DNA of 64,000 nucleotides from Porphyrobacter sp. SLTP. Its GTDB lineage: Bacteria > Pseudomonadota > Alphaproteobacteria > Sphingomonadales > Sphingomonadaceae. The notes beneath the pieces are model-generated. The model was not told the DNA's origin and searched no databases. It was given only the letters and a program-made list of their open reading frames with translations. Positions 26,017 to 34,437 of the stretch are shown here, piece after piece. The number at the start of each line of letters is the position of its first letter. Positions within the stretch are counted from its first letter, which is position 1. The position numbers were made by a program, and so were the translations under genes. The stretch lies in assembly GCF_009905735.1 (NCBI RefSeq), contig NZ_JAAALE010000007.1, forward strand, positions 114,340 through 178,339, written 5' to 3'.

Positions 26017-27528
26017 GTGGCAATTGAACGCATTATCATCGTCGGCGGCGGAACGGCCGGGTGGATGGCGGCAGCGGCGCTGTCGCGCATCAAGGCTGGC
26101 CGGGCTGTGGAAATCACACTGATCGAATCCGAAGCCATCGGCACGGTCGGCGTCGGCGAGGCAACGATTCCACCCTTTGTGGGCTTCAACGATCTGCTCG
26201 GCATCAAGGAAAGCGAGATGCTGGCCGCCGTGGGTGGCACCTTCAAACTGGGCATCCAGTTCGAAAACTGGGGCAATCTGGGTGACAGCTACATCCACCC
26301 CTTTGGCGCCTATGGCTACACGATGGGCGGGATCAGCTTCCACCATGTCTGGCACCGCATGAACAAGGCCGGAGACAAGCGCCCGATCCAGGTCTTCAAT
26401 CTGGAAACCATGGCTGCCTATTTCGGCAAGTTCGCCCGGACCGAAGATTACGCGCGCGACGATCTGCCGCCGGTCAATTACGCCTACCACCTTGATGCGG
26501 GCCGCTACGCCGCGTTCCTGCGCCGCTTTGCTGAAGAACGCGGCGTGGTGCGGCAGGAAGGCAAGGTCGCTGATGTCGCGCTCGACCCTGAGAGCGGCTT
26601 TGTCACCGGGGTCACGCTGGACGATGGCCGCCAGTTTGCAGGCGACCTGTTCATCGATTGCTCGGGCTTCCGGGGCCTGCTGATCGAGCAGGCGCTGAAG
26701 ACCGGCTATGACGACTGGAGCCAGTACCTTCCCTGCAACCGCGCCGTGGCGCTGCCCTGCAAGCGCGACGACGGCAGCCCGCCCCCGCCCTTCACCCGCG
26801 CGACCGCGCACAGCGCCGGCTGGCAATGGCAGGTGCCGCTGCAACACCGCAACGGCAACGGCCATGTCTATTGCTCCAGCTACATGGAAGACCAGCAGGC
26901 GCTCGACATCCTGCTTGGCAATATCGCGGGCAAGCCGCAGGCCGAGCCCAATTGGCTGCGCTTTGTGACCGGACGCCGGAAGAAGTTCTGGAACAAGAAT
27001 GTCGTCGCCCTGGGGCTGGCGGCGGGCTTCATGGAGCCGCTGGAATCGACCTCGATCCACCTCATCAACACCGGCATCGACAAGCTGATCTCGCTGCTGT
27101 CGCTGGACGGGATCACACAGGTGCAGGAGGATACCTTCAACCGCCTCACGGGCCGCGAATATGCCCGTATCCGCGACTTCCTGATCCTGCATTACAACGC
27201 CACCCAGCGCACCGATTCCGATTTCTGGAATTACGTCCGCACGATGGAGGTGCCGGACACGCTCAAGGAAAAGGTCGAGATCTTCCGGGCCAACGGCCAG
27301 ATCTTCCGCGAGGAAGACGAATTGTTCACGGAAACGAGCTGGGCCGCAGTGATGATGGGTCAGGGGATCACCATGGGCGGCCACAATGCGATGGCCGACG
27401 CGCTCGATCCGGCCACGACCCGGACGGAGGTGGACGAGATGGAAAGATCGATCCGCTACCTCGTCCAGCACATGCCGGGGCATGGCGATTATCTGGCGCG
27501 TTATTGCCCTGCACCAATCGCCGCGTGA
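26017..27528 (+). CDS. Flavin-dependent tryptophan halogenase-like protein
   Basis: A 503-residue FADH2-dependent halogenase. The GTG at 26017 (GATTGGGA upstream) places the FAD motif GGGTAGW at residues 8-14. A longer frame reaches back to 25840 but would leave no promoter beside the divergent receptor. Catalytic features line up with PrnA: K77 in GTFKLGIQF (PrnA K79), the W-x-W-x-(I/V)P motif at W269-P274 (GWQWQVP), and E343-S344 in EPLESTS. The enzyme should therefore form the lysine-bound hypohalous species. Related halogenases are common next to TonB receptors in sphingomonads and Caulobacterales, where their substrates are mostly unknown; one such enzyme (BrvH) brominates indole. No flavin reductase lies nearby. 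Halogenating ability is supported by residues; the natural substrate is not known. Confidence 0.88.
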   Translation: MAIERIIIVGGGTAGWMAAAALSRIKAGRAVEITLIESEAIGTVGVGEATIPPFVGFNDLLGIKESEMLAAVGGTFKLGIQFENWGNLGDSYIHPFGAYGYTMGGISFHHVWHRMNKAGDKRPIQVFNLETMAAYFGKFARTEDYARDDLPPVNYAYHLDAGRYAAFLRRFAEERGVVRQEGKVADVALDPESGFVTGVTLDDGRQFAGDLFIDCSGFRGLLIEQALKTGYDDWSQYLPCNRAVALPCKRDDGSPPPPFTRATAHSAGWQWQVPLQHRNGNGHVYCSSYMEDQQALDILLGNIAGKPQAEPNWLRFVTGRRKKFWNKNVVALGLAAGFMEPLESTSIHLINTGIDKLISLLSLDGITQVQEDTFNRLTGREYARIRDFLILHYNATQRTDSDFWNYVRTMEVPDTLKEKVEIFRANGQIFREEDELFTETSWAAVMMGQGITMGGHNAMADALDPATTRTEVDEMERSIRYLVQHMPGHGDYLARYCPAPIAA

Positions 27529-27560
27529 CGCGCGGCTAGCGGGCGATTCTTGACAAACGC

Positions 27561-27590
27561 GGGCGGCGCTTGAAAGGGGAAGCGTCGCCC
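27561..27590 (+). terminator. Hairpin after halogenase gene (possible terminator)
   Basis: GGGCGGCGCTT (27561-27571) pairs with AAGCGTCGCCC (27580-27590) in 10 of 11 positions across an 8-base loop. It lies 33 bases past the halogenase stop and before the nucleotidyltransferase gene. There is no T-run, so termination strength is uncertain. Confidence 0.4.
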
Positions 27591-27622
27591 ATCCCCCGTT
27601 CGCCCCGAGGTTTCGCCCCGCC

Positions 27623-28417
27623 ATGACCCCCGATCCGCACGGCTGGACCGCGCTCGTGCTGGCCGGACAGCGCCCGGGCGTTGACCCGGTGGCCGCGCAT
27701 TTCGGGCTGGAGGCCAAGGCCCTGGTGCCAGTCGCCGGTGAATTGATGCTGGGCCGGGTGCTGATGGCGCTGGCCGACACCCCGCACATCGCGCGGATCA
27801 TCGTGCTGGCGCAAAACACGCTCAAGCTGCAAGCGCACCCCGATCTGGCCTGGGCGGTGGAAGAGCCGCGGATCACGTTCCAGGTGTCAGGCCCCACGAT
27901 CAGCGGGTCCGTTCTGGCGGCGGTGAACGATCCGACGATTGGCCTGCCGGTGCTGGTCACCACCGCCGACAATGTGATGCTCACGCCTGCTACCCTTGCC
28001 GAATTCATTGCCAGAGCGGGCGCGAGCGATGTCAGCGTGGCGATGGTCGAACGCGCCCGGTTGGAAGTTGCCGTGGGCCCCAACCGGCGGACATGGCTGA
28101 CCTTCAAGGGCGGCGCTTACACCGGGGCGAACCTGTTCGCCCTGACCGCCCCGGCCGCGCGCAATGCGCTGACATTCTGGGAGCGCGTCGAGCAGGACCG
28201 CAAATCAGTGCTGCGGCTCGCCGCGCATTTTGGCCCGGTCTTGATGGCAAAGCTGCTGCTGCGGCGGATGACCGTCCACGAAGCGCTTGCGGCCGCCGGT
28301 ACGAAGCTTGGTGCGAGCGCCGCGCCGGTGCTGCTCAGTGATGGGCGCATGGGGGTCGATGTCGACAAGGTCGAGGACCACGCGCTGGCCGAGCGTCTGC
28401 TGGCCGATCGGGGCTGA
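27623..28417 (+). CDS. MobA-like nucleotidyltransferase
   Basis: A 264-residue protein of the GT-A-fold nucleotidyltransferase group (MobA/IspD-like NTP_transf_3). The N-terminal nucleotide loop reads LVLAGQRPG, a changed form of LAAGxGxRMG without the usual Arg-Met, followed by a Lys in AKALVPVAGELMLGRVL. TTADNVML (about residue 114) supplies the metal-binding Asp. The 4-gene run with a HAD phosphatase 6 bp downstream, a CDP-glycerol glycerophosphotransferase-like gene and an FkbM methyltransferase suggests it activates a sugar- or polyol-phosphate with CTP or another NTP for the transferase. The substrate is not readable from the sequence. The ATG at 27623 is the first start after the halogenase hairpin. 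Confidence 0.7.
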   Translation: MTPDPHGWTALVLAGQRPGVDPVAAHFGLEAKALVPVAGELMLGRVLMALADTPHIARIIVLAQNTLKLQAHPDLAWAVEEPRITFQVSGPTISGSVLAAVNDPTIGLPVLVTTADNVMLTPATLAEFIARAGASDVSVAMVERARLEVAVGPNRRTWLTFKGGAYTGANLFALTAPAARNALTFWERVEQDRKSVLRLAAHFGPVLMAKLLLRRMTVHEALAAAGTKLGASAAPVLLSDGRMGVDVDKVEDHALAERLLADRG

Positions 28418-28423
28418 CTGCCG

Positions 28424-29107
28424 GTGCAGCGCATCGCCCTCTATGATCTCGACCGCACGGTGACCCGCGCGCCGACCTTCACGCCGTTTCTCGTCCACAT
28501 GGCAGCAAGCGGCAACCCGTTACGGCTGCTCGCCGTACCGCTGTGGGTGTTGGCAATGTTGGGCTACAAGGCAAAATTTTACGGGAGAAAGCCGCTCAAG
28601 CAGTTCGGCTTGCGCCTGCTGGTCGGGCGGGAGGTGCGCAATGCTGCGCTGCAATCCCAAATCGACGCCTTTGTTGCGCGGCAGTTGGCGCGCAATATCC
28701 AGCCGGGCGCGCGTGCAAAGATCGCCGCCGACCGGGCAGCGGGCGTTCGCCTCGTCCTCGTCACGGCGGCACCTGAAATCTATGCCGAGGCACTGGCGCA
28801 GGCGCTCGGCTTTGAAGCCTGCATCGCCACCCGCCACCAGCGCGATGGTGCGGGCAACCTCCTCGCGCTGATCGACGGCGAGAACAATTACGGCGGACAT
28901 AAGGTCGCCCGCGTCGAGGATTGGCTGGCAGGCCAAGGCCTCGCCCGCGCGGACTGCCACCTCACCGCCTATACCGACCACGCCAGCGACGCACCGATCC
29001 TGAATTACGCCGATACCGGCGTGCTGGTCGGCCGTTACGCCAAGGTGCAGCGCGGCTGGGCGCAGGTCGATTGGAGCGCGCCTGAACAGGGCCGGGCCGC
29101 CACATGA
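28424..29107 (+). CDS. HAD-IB family phosphatase
   Basis: A 227-residue HAD-superfamily hydrolase of subfamily IB (SerB/PGP-like). Motif I is YDLDRT (D8 and D10), motif II the Thr in LVLVTAAP near residue 114, and motif III/IV the TDHASDAP stretch near residue 185. A hydrophobic segment (LAVPLWVLAMLGYKA, about residues 31-45) lies in the cap region and may associate with the membrane. It starts with GTG 28424, 6 bp after the nucleotidyltransferase, and overlaps the next gene by 4 bp (ATGA), so it is part of a coupled operon. It presumably removes a phosphate from a precursor or product of the pathway; the substrate is unknown. Confidence 0.8.
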   Translation: MQRIALYDLDRTVTRAPTFTPFLVHMAASGNPLRLLAVPLWVLAMLGYKAKFYGRKPLKQFGLRLLVGREVRNAALQSQIDAFVARQLARNIQPGARAKIAADRAAGVRLVLVTAAPEIYAEALAQALGFEACIATRHQRDGAGNLLALIDGENNYGGHKVARVEDWLAGQGLARADCHLTAYTDHASDAPILNYADTGVLVGRYAKVQRGWAQVDWSAPEQGRAAT

Positions 29108-30276
29108 GCCGCATCTGCTTCCTGTTCAACCACGATCAGACGCACCAATTGGCGCATTCGCTCCCCATCGCGATGGCGCTGGCGGCCCGGAGCGAGCACC
29201 GGATCGTGCTTGCCTACACCAAGCCCGCGATGCGGGCCGAGATCGAGCGGCAGGCAAATCCGGCGCTGCTCGCCAAGGTCGAACTGGTGCGGCTCACCCT
29301 CAAGCAGAGCGGCTCGCAAGCGCTTGCGAGCCTGCTTGAGCGGGTGGTTCCGGCGCGCAAACTGCTCATCTACCGCGACAATCTCGATTTCTTTGCCAGC
29401 TTCGATGCGGTGGTGGTCTCGGAAAAGACCTCGCTGCTGCTCAAGACCCTCTACGGGCTGGACAACGTCAAGCTGATCCACACCCGCCACGGTGCAGGCG
29501 ACCGGGCCATCGGCTTCAACAAGGAAAGCGCCGGTTTCGATCTGGTGCTCGTCTCTGGCCCCAAGATCCGCGACCGGCTGATCGCGGAAGCCGGGCTCAC
29601 GCCTGAACAGATTGCACTGGTCGGCTATCCCAAGTTCGATCTGTGCGCGAACAACCGCTTCGCGGATACCTTCCCGGCGCCCGAGCGGCCGACCGTAATC
29701 TACAACCCCCACCCCTCGCCCAAGCTATCGAGCTGGTTCAAGCATGGTGCGGCGGTGATCGCGGCATTTCGGAATCAGGATCGCTACAATCTGATCTTCG
29801 CGCCGCACGTCATGCTGTTTGAGCGCAAGTGGGTGGTCACGCTGGACCCCCCGAGCCTTGCGCGGGTGGTGCCGCCCGGCGCGCAGTACCGCGCTGAACG
29901 CCGCATCCACATCGACACCGGCAGTGCCGCCAGCAGCGACATGAGCTACACCAACCGCGCGGATATCTACCTCGGCGATGTCAGCAGCCAGGTTTACGAG
30001 TTCCTGCGCGCGCCCCGTCCGTGCCTGTTTCTGAACTCGCATGGAGTGGATTGGCAAAACGATCCTAACTACCTCCACTGGCGCGCGGGCCCGGTGCTGG
30101 ATTCGCCTGCCCATCTGCTCGATGCGATTGATGCTGCGGTCGCTGCGCATCCCGACTATGCCCCCACCCAACAGGCGCTGATCGACGCGACCTTCTCTCT
30201 CAGCGAGCGCGCCTCGGCCGAGCGGGCAGCCGAGGCGATTGGCGCGTTTCTCAAAGGAACCAAGCCCCTTGGGTAG
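29104..30276 (+). CDS. CDP-glycerol glycerophosphotransferase-like protein
   Basis: A 390-residue GT-B-like protein resembling the CDP-glycerol:poly(glycerophosphate) glycerophosphotransferase family (TagB/TagF catalytic domain). Supporting segments are LIHTRHGAGDRA (about residue 124), VLVSGPKIRDRL, IYNPHPSPK and LIFAPHVMLF, and the C-terminal ADIYLGDVSSQVYEFL, which matches the GD.SS...EF nucleotide-diphosphate site of that family. No membrane helix is seen. It is translationally coupled to the HAD gene (ATGA overlap) and overlaps the FkbM gene. In Gram-positive bacteria this family builds teichoic acids. Here a polyol-phosphate decoration of a surface glycan or lipid is the likely role, which is inference. 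Confidence 0.75.
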   Translation: MSRICFLFNHDQTHQLAHSLPIAMALAARSEHRIVLAYTKPAMRAEIERQANPALLAKVELVRLTLKQSGSQALASLLERVVPARKLLIYRDNLDFFASFDAVVVSEKTSLLLKTLYGLDNVKLIHTRHGAGDRAIGFNKESAGFDLVLVSGPKIRDRLIAEAGLTPEQIALVGYPKFDLCANNRFADTFPAPERPTVIYNPHPSPKLSSWFKHGAAVIAAFRNQDRYNLIFAPHVMLFERKWVVTLDPPSLARVVPPGAQYRAERRIHIDTGSAASSDMSYTNRADIYLGDVSSQVYEFLRAPRPCLFLNSHGVDWQNDPNYLHWRAGPVLDSPAHLLDAIDAAVAAHPDYAPTQQALIDATFSLSERASAERAAEAIGAFLKGTKPLG

Positions 30277-31045
30277 TCTCAGCGATTTCTGGCGTTACGG
30301 CGTGGTCAAGACAGCGCGCAAGCTGAAGGCCGCCGCCCTATCGCCAGTGCGGGCCGCGCGCGGTGAGGGGCCGGTGCGCTCGGCTTACGGCGTGCTGATG
30401 GTGCCGAACTGGCAGGACACCACGTTCCGCTATTGCATCTTCGGCACCTATGGCAGCGATCTCTCCGATCTGCTGCTGGGCCAGCGGGAGCCGTTCGTGT
30501 TTGTCGATATCGGCGCCAATCAGGGGCTCTATTCGCTGATCGCCGCGCAGAACCCCACGTGCCGCCAGATCATCGCCTTCGAGCCTGTTCCGGCCACCCA
30601 CGCGCGGCTGGCGGCCAATGTGGGGCTGAATGGCGGGGCAGAGCGCACGGTGCTGCACCAGCTGGCGATTGCCGACACTGTTGGCGAAGTCGAGATCAGT
30701 GTTGCCGAAGGTCACACCGGCACGGCCACACTGGCCGGACGCGAGGGACAGGGCGGTGGCGGCGGCGTGGTGATCCACACCATCGACGCGCCGCTGGTCG
30801 ATCCGCTGTTGGCGGGCGACCTGCCGATGTTCGTCAAGATCGACGTCGAGGGGCTGGAGGCGGTGGTCATAGCCGAACTCGCCAAGACCAGGGCGTTCGC
30901 GCGGGTCCAGGCCATCTTCTACGAGGTGGATGACCGCTGGGCGCGCGCAGAGGCAATCGAAGCCCTCCTGCGCGGCGCAGGCTTCACCCGCTTCGCCAAA
31001 TATGGCCGCGGGCATCACTACGACGTGCTGGCGACCCGCTCCTGA
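30269..31045 (+). CDS. FkbM-family SAM-dependent methyltransferase
   Basis: A 258-residue FkbM-type methyltransferase. Motif I is FVDIGANQGLYSLIAA (about residues 71-86), followed by IIAFEPVPATHARLAANV and the FkbM marker FVKIDVEGLEAVVIAEL (about residues 189-205). Such enzymes methylate hydroxyl groups, often on cell-surface sugars. The TTG at 30269 (AAGGA 11 bases upstream, overlapping the previous stop by 8 bp) is preferred; an earlier TTG at 30239 lies deeper inside the upstream gene. It closes the four-gene operon. Its 3' end overlaps the convergent flavoprotein gene by 28 bp. Confidence 0.85.
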   Translation: MGSLSDFWRYGVVKTARKLKAAALSPVRAARGEGPVRSAYGVLMVPNWQDTTFRYCIFGTYGSDLSDLLLGQREPFVFVDIGANQGLYSLIAAQNPTCRQIIAFEPVPATHARLAANVGLNGGAERTVLHQLAIADTVGEVEISVAEGHTGTATLAGREGQGGGGGVVIHTIDAPLVDPLLAGDLPMFVKIDVEGLEAVVIAELAKTRAFARVQAIFYEVDDRWARAEAIEALLRGAGFTRFAKYGRGHHYDVLATRS

Positions 31046-31986
31046 AGCACCGCTTGCGCGAGCGCGCGGCCTGACAGCCAAGCCCCTTCGACCCGCGGGC
31101 TGTGCAGATAATCGCCCGCGATCCCGATCCGCAAAGCGGCATCGAAGCGCGCGCCTTCTCCGCCAAGCGCTTGCGGCAGGGCATAGAGCCAGCGGTGCGC
31201 ATCCAAGTGTTGCGGCGACTCCGGCGCAGCGCCGGTCGCGGCGAAGAAGTCAGCCAGCAAGGTTTGCGCGACCTCCTCCTTGGGCAGGTCGATCAGTTCG
31301 CGGCTGCGGGCGGGTGAGGCGTGGATCACCCAGGTCTCCACCCCTCTACGCCCCGGCTTGGCCGAGTTGCGCGCGGCCCAGCTGATGGGGCCGGTATCGG
31401 AAGGGTAGGTGTCGGGGGCAATCGGCAGAGGTGCATCGAACCCTGCCATCACCGCCCAGCACGGCGCGGAGGCAACGCTCCCCGCCAGATCGGCAAGATC
31501 GGGCGCGACCCCGGCCAGCAGCACGGCGGCCTGTTCGGCAGGGACAGCCACAAGCACGGTGGCGGCGGTGAAGCTCTGATCGCCCGCTCCGATCCGCCAA
31601 ACCGCGCCGGTGCGCTCCAATCGCTCCGCCCGCACGCCCCAGCGCACGTCCAGCGGCTCGGCCATCGCCTTCACACAGGCGTTCATCCCCGGCGTGCCGA
31701 CCCACGCATCATCGCCCGCGGCAGGCCAAGGCGCGGCAACGCCCGCCGCTTCCCAAGCCAGAACCGCCTCGCGGAACGCCGGATCGCGTGCGGTGAAATA
31801 CTGCGCGCCGTGATCGAAGCCGACCTGCGCGCCGCCGAACTCCACCCGCCGCGCCGCCATGCGCCCACCAGGGCCGCGCCCCTTGTCGAGCACGATGATG
31901 CGTTGTCCCACAGCCTCCAAAGCGGTCGCCGCGGAAAGTCCCGCCATGCCGCCGCCGATAATCAGAATATCACAATGTCCGTCCAT
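31018..31986 (-). CDS. Renalase-like FAD-dependent amine oxidase family protein
   Basis: A 322-residue NAD(P)/FAD-dependent oxidoreductase. The Rossmann motif DILIIGGGMAGLSAA begins at residue 6, followed by VLDKGRGPGGRMAARR (GG-motif) and FDHGAQYFTARDP, both typical of renalase-like proteins. The C-terminal FAD strand reads LRIGIAGDYLHSPRVEGAWLSG. The ATG at 31986 is chosen because the FAD motif starts right after it; a longer frame upstream overlaps egtD. It lies 31 bp behind egtD on the same strand, so it is probably transcribed with the ergothioneine genes, although no role for it in that pathway is established. Confidence 0.82.
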   Translation of the reverse strand: MDGHCDILIIGGGMAGLSAATALEAVGQRIIVLDKGRGPGGRMAARRVEFGGAQVGFDHGAQYFTARDPAFREAVLAWEAAGVAAPWPAAGDDAWVGTPGMNACVKAMAEPLDVRWGVRAERLERTGAVWRIGAGDQSFTAATVLVAVPAEQAAVLLAGVAPDLADLAGSVASAPCWAVMAGFDAPLPIAPDTYPSDTGPISWAARNSAKPGRRGVETWVIHASPARSRELIDLPKEEVAQTLLADFFAATGAAPESPQHLDAHRWLYALPQALGGEGARFDAALRIGIAGDYLHSPRVEGAWLSGRALAQAVLQERVASTS

Positions 31987-32017
31987 CCCGCGCCAACGCA
32001 CAGGAGGCGGCGAAGTT

Positions 32018-33004
32018 TCAGGGCGCCGACCGCGGCGCGCGCGCTTCGGCCAGCAGCAGCGAGAATTGCTTCGCCTCATCGGTCCAACGCGCCCGCGGCT
32101 CCCAGCCGCCTGCCGCCAGCAACATCTGACCCGACCGCTTGGTGAACTTGTGGCTGTTCTCGGTGTGGATGCTCTCCCCCTCCTGCATGGAGAAGGATTG
32201 CTCGCTGACCGTGAAAGCGAGATCCTGCCGCGCGACCAGATGCATCTCGATCCGCGCGAAGGTATCGTTCCAGCGTGCTTCGTGGCGGAAGGCGTCGACT
32301 GGAATATCACCGCCCAGCTCGTGATTGATGCGGGTCAGCAGGTTGAGGTTGAACTGCGCCGTCACCCCCGCCGCATCATCATAGGCGGCGAGCAATACGT
32401 CCTCGTCCTTCACCAGATCCATCCCGATCAGCAGCAACGCGCCCTCCCCCAAAGTCTCGCGCATTGAGCGCAGCAGGTCGGTTGCGGTGCGGGCGATCAT
32501 GTTGCCGATGGTCGAGCCGGGGAAGAAGCCGAGTTTGGGCAGGCTGGCGACCTCAGCGGGAAGCTCGACCCGGCGCATGAAATCGGCCTCAACCGGATAG
32601 ACCGGCAGACCCGGAAACTTCGCCGCCAGCGCCGCGGAAGATGCGCGCAGGAAATCGCCCGCGATGTCGAGCGGGACATAGGCCGAAGGCGCGATCGCCG
32701 ACAGCAGCAGCGGCGTCTTGACCGAAGAGCCCGAGCCGAACTCCACCACCGCCCGTCCCGGCCTGATCAGCTCGGCAATCTCTTCCGACCGACCGCGCAG
32801 GATCGCCGTCTCGGCGCGGGTCGGGTAGTATTCGGGCAGCCGGGTGATGTCCTCAAACAGCTGCGAGCCCGTATCGTCATAGAACCAGCGCGCCGGGATC
32901 GCCTTCTGCTCGGCCGCAAGCCCTGCCAGCACGTCGGCGCGGAATGCCAGATCGACCCCGCCCGCGTCGCGATTGACCAGCTTGAGACCCTTGGCAAATG
33001 TCAT
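32018..33004 (-). CDS. egtD: L-histidine N-alpha-methyltransferase EgtD
   Basis: A 328-residue SAM-dependent methyltransferase that trimethylates L-histidine to hercynine, the first committed step of ergothioneine synthesis. The family landmarks are YYPTRAETAILRGRSEEIAELI (about residues 55-76), the SAM site VEFGSGSSVKTPLLLSA, PGSTIGNMI and LIGMDLVKDEDVLLAAYDDAAGVTAQFNLNLL. The length matches mycobacterial EgtD (about 320). It starts one base after the egtB stop, giving a coupled egtB-egtD pair. EgtA, EgtC and EgtE are not in the window; egtB/egtD pairs without egtA are usual in proteobacteria. Confidence 0.94.
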   Translation of the reverse strand: MTFAKGLKLVNRDAGGVDLAFRADVLAGLAAEQKAIPARWFYDDTGSQLFEDITRLPEYYPTRAETAILRGRSEEIAELIRPGRAVVEFGSGSSVKTPLLLSAIAPSAYVPLDIAGDFLRASSAALAAKFPGLPVYPVEADFMRRVELPAEVASLPKLGFFPGSTIGNMIARTATDLLRSMRETLGEGALLLIGMDLVKDEDVLLAAYDDAAGVTAQFNLNLLTRINHELGGDIPVDAFRHEARWNDTFARIEMHLVARQDLAFTVSEQSFSMQEGESIHTENSHKFTKRSGQMLLAAGGWEPRARWTDEAKQFSLLLAEARAPRSAP

Positions 33005-33005
33005 G

Positions 33006-34277
33006 TCAAACGTCCTTAGCGAGCCGGAGCGCAGTGAATTGCCAGCGCTGATGGGGATAGAAGAAATTGCGATAGGAGGCGCGCGAATGGCCGCGCACCG
33101 TGGCGCAAGACGCGCCGCGCAGTACCACCTGTCCGCTCATGAACTTGCCGTTGTATTCGCCTACCGCGCCTTCGGCGACGCGGAAGCCGGGATAGGGCAG
33201 ATAGGCCGAGCGGGTGAATTGCCAGCCATCGCCGAACAGGCCGGGCGAACCCATCGGCATGACCGGTCCCGCGCAATAGAGCTGGTTCCCCGCCGAGGGG
33301 TGATGCGCAGGCGCGCTGGAAGCGCAATCCTGTCCGCGCGCGATCGCTTCCCATTCGAACTCGGTCGGCAGGCGCGCGCCAGCCCATGTCGCGTACGCAT
33401 CAGCCTCGAACTGCGAGATGTGAGTGACGGGCGCGTGAGGATCGCGGGTCTGCCAGCCTTGGTGAGTGAAGTGCTCATCCTCGCGCCAATAGAGCGGCGC
33501 TGAGATGCCCTCGCGCTGCACCCAGCCCCAGCCATCCGCGAGCCACAAGCGGGCATCGCGATAGCCGCCATCGGCGATGAACGCGTCCCACTCGCCGTTG
33601 GTCACCAGCCGGTCTGCCAAGGCGAAGGGTTCAAGCAGCACCCGGTGGCGCGGGCCTTCATTGTCGAAGGCGAAGCCTTCCTCCTGATGCCCGACCAGCG
33701 CGATCCCGCCGGGATGCGTGTACCACCCGACAGGCGCGGCGGGCGCGGCGGCTGCGGGCAACGCACCGTCCCACATCGCCGGGCTGAGCGGGTTCTGGAA
33801 CAGGGCGTGCTTGATATCGGTCAGCAGCAATTCGATGTGCTGCTGTTCATGCGCCACGCCGAGCGCGATCAGCGGCGCTAGGGCAGGATCATCGAGCAGC
33901 GGCGCCATGGCGTCATTCACCACCGCGCGCCATTCGAGCACTTCCAGCAGGCTGGGACGCGACAGCAAACCGCGCGCCGCCCGGCTGATCCGGGCGCCCT
34001 CCGCCTCGTAGTAGGAATTGAACAGGAACGGCCAGTCTTCGCGGTGGAGCCGATATCCCGGCGCGTGTTCGCGCAGCAGGAAGGTCTCCCAGAACCAAGT
34101 GGTATGCGCGAGGTGCCACTTGGCAGGGCTCGCATCCTCCATCGATTGGATGCTGGCATCAGCGTCGCTCAGCGGCGCGACCAGCGCTTCGGTCAGAGCG
34201 CGCGTTGCCCGGAAACGATCGGCCAAACCGGCAAGATCATCGGCGCCGGCAGCCATCTGTCGTTCGTTGCGCTGCAA
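33006..34277 (-). CDS. egtB: Ergothioneine biosynthesis sulfoxide synthase EgtB
   Basis: A 423-residue non-haem iron enzyme joining hercynine to a thiol donor (cysteine or gamma-glutamylcysteine) with O2 to give the sulfoxide intermediate. The N-terminal DinB-like domain carries the iron ligands in HLAHTTWFWE (about residue 55) and GVAHEQQHIELL (about residue 142). The C-terminal formylglycine-generating-enzyme-like domain ends in VVLRGASCATVRGHSRASYRNFFYP. The TTG at 34277 is retained because GGGAGA sits 7 bases upstream; ATG 34256 is an alternative. It is the first gene of the egtB-egtD-flavoprotein operon. Confidence 0.94.
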   Translation of the reverse strand: MQRNERQMAAGADDLAGLADRFRATRALTEALVAPLSDADASIQSMEDASPAKWHLAHTTWFWETFLLREHAPGYRLHREDWPFLFNSYYEAEGARISRAARGLLSRPSLLEVLEWRAVVNDAMAPLLDDPALAPLIALGVAHEQQHIELLLTDIKHALFQNPLSPAMWDGALPAAAAPAAPVGWYTHPGGIALVGHQEEGFAFDNEGPRHRVLLEPFALADRLVTNGEWDAFIADGGYRDARLWLADGWGWVQREGISAPLYWREDEHFTHQGWQTRDPHAPVTHISQFEADAYATWAGARLPTEFEWEAIARGQDCASSAPAHHPSAGNQLYCAGPVMPMGSPGLFGDGWQFTRSAYLPYPGFRVAEGAVGEYNGKFMSGQVVLRGASCATVRGHSRASYRNFFYPHQRWQFTALRLAKDV

Positions 34278-34401
34278 CCCGCGTCTCCCGTTCCACCCTG
34301 CACCGTCAGATACGGATCATGTCCGCCTGCCGTTACACCAAGAAGACGCATCATAGGCATGAACCTACGGCAAAATCATCACACGCATCAGATTTTCCTG
34401 C

Positions 34402-34428
34402 CGGAAAGGGGCGGACAGTGCCCGCCCC
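34402..34428 (-). terminator. Terminator hairpin after DAHP synthase
   Basis: On the minus strand GGGGCGG and CCGCCCC (34422-34428 and 34408-34414) form a 7-bp GC stem with a 7-base loop, followed by TTTCC, ten bases after the DAHP synthase stop. Confidence 0.6.
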
Positions 34429-34437
34429 GACCCGTAA

